NCBI RefSeq assembly: GCF_016653355.1
Contig: NZ_NHSK01000041.1
Span: 1 to 37,554, forward strand
DNA from: Rhodoplanes elegans
GTDB lineage: Bacteria; Pseudomonadota; Alphaproteobacteria; Rhizobiales; Xanthobacteraceae
Direction: 5' to 3'
DNA length: 37,554 bases
The number at the start of each line of letters is the position of its first letter. Position 1 is the stretch's first letter. The notes under the pieces are model-generated. The model ran no database searches. It saw nothing but the letters and a program-made list of their open reading frames with translations, and was not told the origin of the DNA. This document shows positions 33,102 to 37,554 of the stretch, one piece after another. Both the position numbers and the translations under genes were made by a program.

Positions 33102-34349
33102 ATGTCCAAGGCTACCTCAACTCCCGTCACGAACTGCCAGATCTGCGGCAGCGGCACTTTGAAATCGGTGCTGTTCGTCGGTTTCATCCCTCCGGTCAAT
33201 ACCATGCCGGAGGTCGGTTCGACCCCGGTGGAGCAGCCGGCCTATCCGCTAGAAATGGTACGCTGCGACGGTTGCGGGCTGGTCCAGATCGGCCTCGAGG
33301 TCGCGCCGGAGATCCTGTTCCCGGAAAGCTATCCCTATCTCAGCGGTACGACGCGCATCCTGCGGACCAATTTCGCCAATCTGCGCGACGAGTCACAGTC
33401 GCTGCTCGGCCTAAAGCCGGACCGGCTGGTCATCGATATCGGCTCGAATGACGGTACGCTGCTGTCGAATTTTTTTGAGTCCGGCTACCCCGTCTTGGGC
33501 ATCGAACCGTCGCGCGCGGCCGACGTCGCGAATTCGAAGGGCGTCCGCACACTGAAAACCTATTTCAGCCGCCATACCGCGCAGAAAGTCGCCGCTGAAT
33601 ACGGCCACGCTCAACTCGTCACCGCTGCCAACGTGTTCGCGCACATCGGCAACGTCCATGCGGTGGTCGACGGCATTCTCGACCTGCTCGCACCCGGCGG
33701 CGTGTTCATCTCTGAGAACCACTATCTGCTGGATCTCGTCGAGACCGTTCAGTACGATACGATCTATCATGAGCACCTTCGCTATTATCACCTGCACAGC
33801 CTGATCGAACTGTTCGATCGCCACGGGCTCGAAGTGTTTCACACTAGGCGAATCCCGACGCACGGTGGCTCGATCCGAGTCTACGCTGCCCGCAAAGGCG
33901 AGCGTCCGATTCAGCCGTCGGTCGCCGAAACCCTGGCCGAGGAAAAGGCGAAGGGGCTTGCGGATGGCAGCGGCCTGAAGGCGTTCCGCGAACGGGTGAT
34001 CAGCTCCAAGATCGAACTGTACGAATTACTGGCACCGCTGAAGCGCGATGGCGCCCGCATCTTCGGCATCGGCGCCCCGTCGCGCGCGAGCACGCTGATC
34101 AACTTCGTCGGACTCGACGACGGCATCCTCGATGCCGTTATGGAGGTTTCGGGCTCGCACAAGCTCGACAAGTACATCCCGGGCACCCGAATTCCCGTCC
34201 TCGACGAGAAGCTGCTGTATAGCGAGCAACCGGAATACGCCTTGCTGCTGTCATGGCACATCGCCGAGGAACTGGCCCAGAACCTGCGCAAGAACGGCTA
34301 CCGCGGCAAGTTCATCGCCCCGCTGCCAACGCCGCGTATCATCGATTGA
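33102..34349 (+). CDS. Three-domain C-methyltransferase (NovU/TylCIII-type)
   Basis: 415 residues. The N-terminal zinc-binding module has CQICGSG (C12, C15) and RCDGCGLVQI. The SAM-binding domain has VIDIGSNDGTLLSNF (~106-120), GIEPS, and FISENHYLLDL; the C-terminal module has GIGAPSRASTLINF (~320-333) and ends with SWHIAEELAQNLRKNGY and FIAPLP. This Methyltransf_13/23/14 order is that of sugar C-methyltransferases (NovU, CloU, TylCIII), which add methyl to a carbon of a ketosugar nucleotide. ATG 33102, with GAAGG 8 nt upstream, is preferred to a TTG at 33096. It starts 2 nt after the epimerase stop and is followed by an oxidoreductase gene after 5 nt. Confidence 0.9.
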   Translation: MSKATSTPVTNCQICGSGTLKSVLFVGFIPPVNTMPEVGSTPVEQPAYPLEMVRCDGCGLVQIGLEVAPEILFPESYPYLSGTTRILRTNFANLRDESQSLLGLKPDRLVIDIGSNDGTLLSNFFESGYPVLGIEPSRAADVANSKGVRTLKTYFSRHTAQKVAAEYGHAQLVTAANVFAHIGNVHAVVDGILDLLAPGGVFISENHYLLDLVETVQYDTIYHEHLRYYHLHSLIELFDRHGLEVFHTRRIPTHGGSIRVYAARKGERPIQPSVAETLAEEKAKGLADGSGLKAFRERVISSKIELYELLAPLKRDGARIFGIGAPSRASTLINFVGLDDGILDAVMEVSGSHKLDKYIPGTRIPVLDEKLLYSEQPEYALLLSWHIAEELAQNLRKNGYRGKFIAPLPTPRIID

Positions 34350-34354
34350 CGGCA

Positions 34355-35404
34355 ATGAACGGCGTCCTCCGCGTGGGGATTATTGGAATCGGATTTGGCG
34401 CAGAGGTCCACGCCCCCGCGTTCCAACGCATCGAAGGCTGTGAACTGGTTGCCTTTTTGGGCACCGGCGGCCCGCGTTCCGGCGAAATCAGCGAACGCTT
34501 CGGTTGCCCGGTCGATGTCGATCTCAACTCGTTTCTCGGTAGAGATCTCGATATTGTCACGGTGGCGCTGCCACCAACCGAGGTCGCGCCTGCGATCTCG
34601 GCAATCACTTCGGCAAAAATCCCTATTTTGTGCGAGAAGCCGCTCGGTTGTTCCGCGACGGAAGCAACTCAACTCGAAACGCAAACGCGAGGGCTGGTCA
34701 CAGCGGTCGACTTCGAATTTGCTGAAATTCCTGCCTTCGCCCATTTGAAATCGATGATTGAAGAATCCGAGCTTGGCGAAGTTCGGTTCATCCAACTGAC
34801 CTGGCTCACCGAATCTTACGCACAAAAAAAACGCAAATGGTCTTGGAAGACCGACGCTAATAAAGGTGGCGGTGTCCTGACTCTTCTGGGCACCCACGCA
34901 CTGTATATCGCGGAATGGCTGGTCGGTCCGGTCGCCAAAGTACGGGCCGACCTTTCCAATAAGCGCACGTCTCTGTTCAAACCGACCGAGGCCGATGTTG
35001 CGGCTGAGGATACCGCCTTTGTCCAAATGCGCTTTGTCGGCAGCGCTTCGTTCGCCGGGACGATCGGCAACGCCCATCCAGGCAGCCATATTCATCAGTG
35101 GATCGTCGTGGGAGAGAATGGAACAGCTATCCTAGAAAATCGAACGTCTGACTATACGAGCGGCTTTACGCTGAACCTTTATGACGCAGATGGTCGGGAG
35201 CGGCAAAGCCTTGCCGATCCGCGCGCAGATGGCGATGGACGCATCGCGCCCTTTCTGTCGTTGGCGAATCGCTTTGTCGACAGCGTCCGCAATGGTACAC
35301 AATGTCGTCCTGACTTCGGCGCAGGACGGCGTGTTGCAGCTTTGACGGAAGCGATACGGCGGTCGCACATCGCAGGAAGTTGGGAGACGCCACATGACAT
35401 CTAA
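34355..35404 (+). CDS. Gfo/Idh/MocA family oxidoreductase
   Basis: 349 residues. The NAD(P) fold begins VGIIGIGFGAEVHAPAF with GIGFGA; CEKPLGCSATEA (~90-101) holds the conserved EKP Lys, and GGGVLTLLGTHALYIAEW (~170-187) gives the GG...GTH stretch with the catalytic His. Such enzymes oxidise or reduce sugar hydroxyl and keto groups on nucleotide sugars. After a C-methyltransferase, reduction of the methylated ketosugar is a reasonable guess. The start is ATG 34355; an open frame extends further upstream but overlaps the methyltransferase. It overlaps the next gene by 11 nt. Confidence 0.9.
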   Translation: MNGVLRVGIIGIGFGAEVHAPAFQRIEGCELVAFLGTGGPRSGEISERFGCPVDVDLNSFLGRDLDIVTVALPPTEVAPAISAITSAKIPILCEKPLGCSATEATQLETQTRGLVTAVDFEFAEIPAFAHLKSMIEESELGEVRFIQLTWLTESYAQKKRKWSWKTDANKGGGVLTLLGTHALYIAEWLVGPVAKVRADLSNKRTSLFKPTEADVAAEDTAFVQMRFVGSASFAGTIGNAHPGSHIHQWIVVGENGTAILENRTSDYTSGFTLNLYDADGRERQSLADPRADGDGRIAPFLSLANRFVDSVRNGTQCRPDFGAGRRVAALTEAIRRSHIAGSWETPHDI

Positions 35405-36677
35405 GGTGCGACTGGCCGTCGTGACGGCGAACCGGCCGCATCCGGCGCACAGCGTCAGGGCCGCAAACGTCGTCATTTTCGAGCTGATCAGAGCGCTCGC
35501 GGCTCGCCCGGAGTTGGAGGTCGGCTGGCTGCTCGTTGAACACGACGGTTCGTCCCTCGCAACCGATGACGAGAGAAACGGAAGCCAGTTCCTGCAAGAC
35601 GCAGGCGTTTCCTTGATTGGCGAGATGACGCTTCCAAAGCCGACTCGCGTTGGCGGCCGTATCGAACGGTTGCTCGCGCCCAAGATCGAGCACTTCTATC
35701 CGGATTATGTGCACAGTGCCGTGATCGGGAGAGAGCTTTCCAATTGGAAGGCCGACGTAGCGTTCGTTCCATGGAGTGAGTGGCTAACGGCCGCGTGCGC
35801 AGACGTCCCTATGACAAAGTTCGCGTACTACGGTAATCCCGATCCGAAGACAGGCCGGGCTCGGACCCATCACGACATCCGTCTCGAAGGACTAAGTCTT
35901 TCTCGGCTTGCAACCCTTATCGGCCTCCGACAACTTGAAAAAATGCATCTGGCGGTGATGCACAAGCTCGATCTGATCGGCGATGTCGCTAATAACGATG
36001 CCGAATACTATCGCAACAACGGGTTCGACAATGCCTTCTACGTCCGCAATATCTGGATCGACCGGCTGGGTGAAACGTGGCGCCCCCGTCGCAGCGAACT
36101 CGAGTCGCCGACGCCGGTTCGCATTATTGCGAACGTCGGGAAACTGGGCGGCACTGCCAATCGGCTGGGAATGGAGTATCTAGGCCGCGAACTCTTGCCA
36201 GCCTTGCGTGAGCGCATGGCATCAGGAAGCTATTTGATCGAAATTCTAGGATCTGGCAATCTTCATCCTAAGATCGCCAACCTTCTCTCTGGACCAGATA
36301 TTGTACTACGGGGCTTCGTCGACGACATCGACGAGGCCATGATGACAGCACCGGTCTTTCTTTGCGTGAACAATGCCACGAGTTTCAACGTGGGACACAC
36401 GCGCTACCTCCACGCATGGACCCTCGGATGCTGCGTGATCGCTCATCGCAACGCGTCTTTGGCAATGCCGGAAATTGAACACGGCAAGAATGCGTTGCTC
36501 GGTAGCTCGGCCGCCGAGATCGCCGACCTGATCGCTACTGCTGCAGGCGATGCAACGCTGCGCAACAGGATCGGCGAAGGCGGCTGGCTAACCTACCGGG
36601 AACTATTTACGGCCGACCGGGTCGCGGAGCATATTGCTGAAAGAATAGTCAACCACTTTAGTTTCGATCGAGGTTGA
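35394..36677 (+). CDS. Glycosyltransferase (GT4-like)
   Basis: 427 residues. An N-terminal domain starts LAVVTANRPHPAHSVRAANVVIFELIRAL; the C-terminal domain has IIANVGKLGGTANRLGMEYLGRELLPAL, ILGSGNLHPKI and VLRGFVDDIDEAMMTAPVFLCVNN, and then TSFNVGHTRYLHAWTLGCCVIAHR in the donor-binding position. The usual EX7E glutamates are not obvious, so it may be a divergent or specialised member. It overlaps the oxidoreductase gene by 11 nt and is the last intact gene of the plus-strand operon. Codon use and composition look less GC-biased than in the genes before it. Confidence 0.82.
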   Translation: MTSKVRLAVVTANRPHPAHSVRAANVVIFELIRALAARPELEVGWLLVEHDGSSLATDDERNGSQFLQDAGVSLIGEMTLPKPTRVGGRIERLLAPKIEHFYPDYVHSAVIGRELSNWKADVAFVPWSEWLTAACADVPMTKFAYYGNPDPKTGRARTHHDIRLEGLSLSRLATLIGLRQLEKMHLAVMHKLDLIGDVANNDAEYYRNNGFDNAFYVRNIWIDRLGETWRPRRSELESPTPVRIIANVGKLGGTANRLGMEYLGRELLPALRERMASGSYLIEILGSGNLHPKIANLLSGPDIVLRGFVDDIDEAMMTAPVFLCVNNATSFNVGHTRYLHAWTLGCCVIAHRNASLAMPEIEHGKNALLGSSAAEIADLIATAAGDATLRNRIGEGGWLTYRELFTADRVAEHIAERIVNHFSFDRG

Positions 36678-36794
36678 GCCGCATTCAGTCGACACCTCCA
36701 ACTCCTGCCAAACGCAAGGACAGCACGACAAGAGACGTGGCGAGCCGGACGTGATATTCATCGATCGCTCATTTTTGTGAGGTTAAAGAGAATT
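36678..36794. other. Intergenic stretch, 117 nt
   Basis: Between the glycosyltransferase stop and the FkbM pseudogene start. I see no hairpin followed by a T-run and no clear promoter; GAGG at 36779-36782 and AAGAG at 36786-36790 lie ahead of the pseudogene ATG at 36795. Confidence 0.5.
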
Positions 36795-37389
36795 ATGCTC
36801 AAAAAGACGATACGCTGGCTGCGGCGGAATCCTCTCGAGTTCGACGTCGGCAACTGAGAGACCGTTGCAGACCTGATCTTCCGTCCGCTTGACCAACGGC
36901 AGATCGAACCGGTGGTCGTGGACCTCGGTGCGCGGAACGGCATGATGCTGCTTCCTGATTGCTATGCCCAGCGCAGCAAACTGATCGGCTTCGAACCGAA
37001 CCAGGAAGAATGGCAGAAGCTGGTCGCGCGCGACACCGACTCCCGCAAGGTCGGCGGGCATCTGCCGACCTTCAGAAGCGAAGAGTATCACCCCTACGCC
37101 GCATGCCGTTCTCGAGAGAGCCGGACGTTCTATATTACCAAAGGAGCCAGCGCCTGCACCATGATGGGCGAGGCGGTGCCGCAGACCACCAAATCTATGT
37201 ATATGGACTACAATTCGGCGCGACGCGCCCAATCATTCTACGAGCTGCATGCCGAAGTGAAGCGGAGAGACGGTGGAGTGTCGCTCGCTCGACGAGATGC
37301 TTGACAACTCGCAGACCATCGATTTCCTCAAGCTCGATGTCGAAGGCGCCGAGCTGGCCTGCCTTGAGGGCGCCCGCAAGCTGCTAGAA
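36795..37389 (+). pseudogene. FkbM family methyltransferase, broken and cut by an IS630 element
   Basis: The reading starts at ATG 36795 (LKKTIRWLRRNPLEFDVGN) and meets TGA at 36855-36857 after 20 residues, where relatives read on. The same frame continues with VVVDLGARNGMMLLP (SAM loop), LIGFEPNQEEW and FYITKGASACTMMGEAVPQ; one extra base near 37264-37267 shifts the frame, and VECRSLDEMLDN, TIDFLKLDVEGAELACL follow in the new frame. At TA 37390-37391 the gene is cut by an IS630 element; roughly the last third is missing. Relatives are sugar or glycan methyltransferases of about 270-300 residues. It was probably the last gene of the plus-strand polysaccharide operon. Confidence 0.82.
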
Positions 37390-37554
37390 TATGGTAATAC
37401 CAAAGGCCTCTGTGACTGACTCGCTGAGGATTCCGGGGAGCGGGCGGATGTGATTCGCTCGGCGCGGGAGGATTCGCGCCATGGCGACAGCGGTTGCTCT
37501 GCGGACGGATTTCTCGGCGGCCGATCTGCGGCGGCTGGCGGCGGCGTCGAAGAA
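37390..37554 (+). mobile_element. IS630 family element, left end (3' partial)
   Basis: The element appears to begin after the TA at 37390-37391 with TGGTAATACCAAAGGCCTC; its complement resembles the sequence after the IS630 stop at 199-214, as expected for inverted ends. A short leader with GGAGG at 37467-37471 leads into the transposase gene. Confidence 0.65.
37481..37554 (+). CDS. IS630 family transposase, N-terminal start (3' partial)
   Basis: ATG 37481 opens a frame with 24 codons before the window ends (TAVALRTDFSAADLRRL and on), the usual beginning of alphaproteobacterial IS630 transposases and of the helix-turn-helix region. The GGAGG 9 nt upstream supports the start. The gene is cut by the edge. 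The fragment at 1-198 is the C-terminus of a transposase of the same type. Confidence 0.8.
   Translation, partial: MATAVALRTDFSAADLRRLAAASK

Noticed and set aside
37392-37405. TGGTAATACCA as an operator-like palindrome
   Set aside because: It lies at the very start of the IS630 element next to TA, so it is better explained as part of the terminal repeat.

Overview
The window looks like a piece of a GC-rich alphaproteobacterial genome. A Hyphomicrobiales member near Rhodopseudomonas, Bradyrhizobium or Rhodoplanes is my best guess. This rests on base composition, on the insertion-sequence families (IS66, IS630, IS701, IS5/IS427-like, IS110) and on the style of the sugar genes; no rRNA or other taxonomic marker is present. 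Most of it is a surface-polysaccharide locus (O-antigen or capsule) broken up and flanked by decayed insertion sequences. It begins inside the 3' end of one IS630 transposase gene and ends inside the 5' end of another on the same strand, which is what an assembly fragment bounded by a repeat would look like.

Layout. 1-2050: nested IS remnants (IS630 end, a scrambled IS66 tnpC, an IS66 tnpA stub, another IS630 scrap). 2051-3205: a membrane acyltransferase. 3465-4122: an IS701 remnant. 4249-7686, minus strand: three nucleotide-sugar genes (GDP-fucose synthase, UDP-glucuronate 4-epimerase type enzyme, UDP-glucose 6-dehydrogenase). 7806-11422: a non-polysaccharide accessory module of two paralogous winged-helix/nucleotidyltransferase proteins, a YqaJ-type exonuclease fused to an HNH-like domain, and a divergent small XRE repressor, with a perfect palindrome and a good sigma70-like promoter between the divergent genes. 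11605-12715: IS630, IS66 and IS5 remnants. 12918-13820: a TylF-type methyltransferase. 13965-15275: an IS110 remnant and an almost complete but frameshifted IS5-type element.

15283-30011, minus strand: a long, tightly packed operon, read from right to left: Wzx flippase, methyltransferase-like protein, NeuB, NeuC and NeuA type nonulosonic-acid enzymes, a large capsule-type transferase, two methyltransferases, two GT4 glycosyltransferases, an AsnB-type amidotransferase and a Wzy-like polymerase/ligase. Several neighbours overlap by 1-4 nt. The genes fit making a CMP-activated sialic- or legionaminic-type sugar, assembling it into a repeat unit with methyl and probably amide decorations, and exporting and polymerising it. 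30184-36677, plus strand: a divergent operon of a NUDIX hydrolase, a nucleotide-sugar dehydrogenase, an epimerase/dehydratase, a three-domain C-methyltransferase, a Gfo/Idh/MocA oxidoreductase and a glycosyltransferase, probably supplying another modified sugar. A dead FkbM methyltransferase cut by an IS630 element closes the window.

The best candidate for an undescribed system is the 7.8-11.4 kb module. Its members do not fit polysaccharide synthesis, it has its own repressor-like switch, and one of its two nucleotidyltransferase paralogues has lost the first catalytic aspartate. I saw no tRNA, rRNA, CRISPR array, replication origin or convincing rho-independent terminator. Family names come from motif recognition without database searches.
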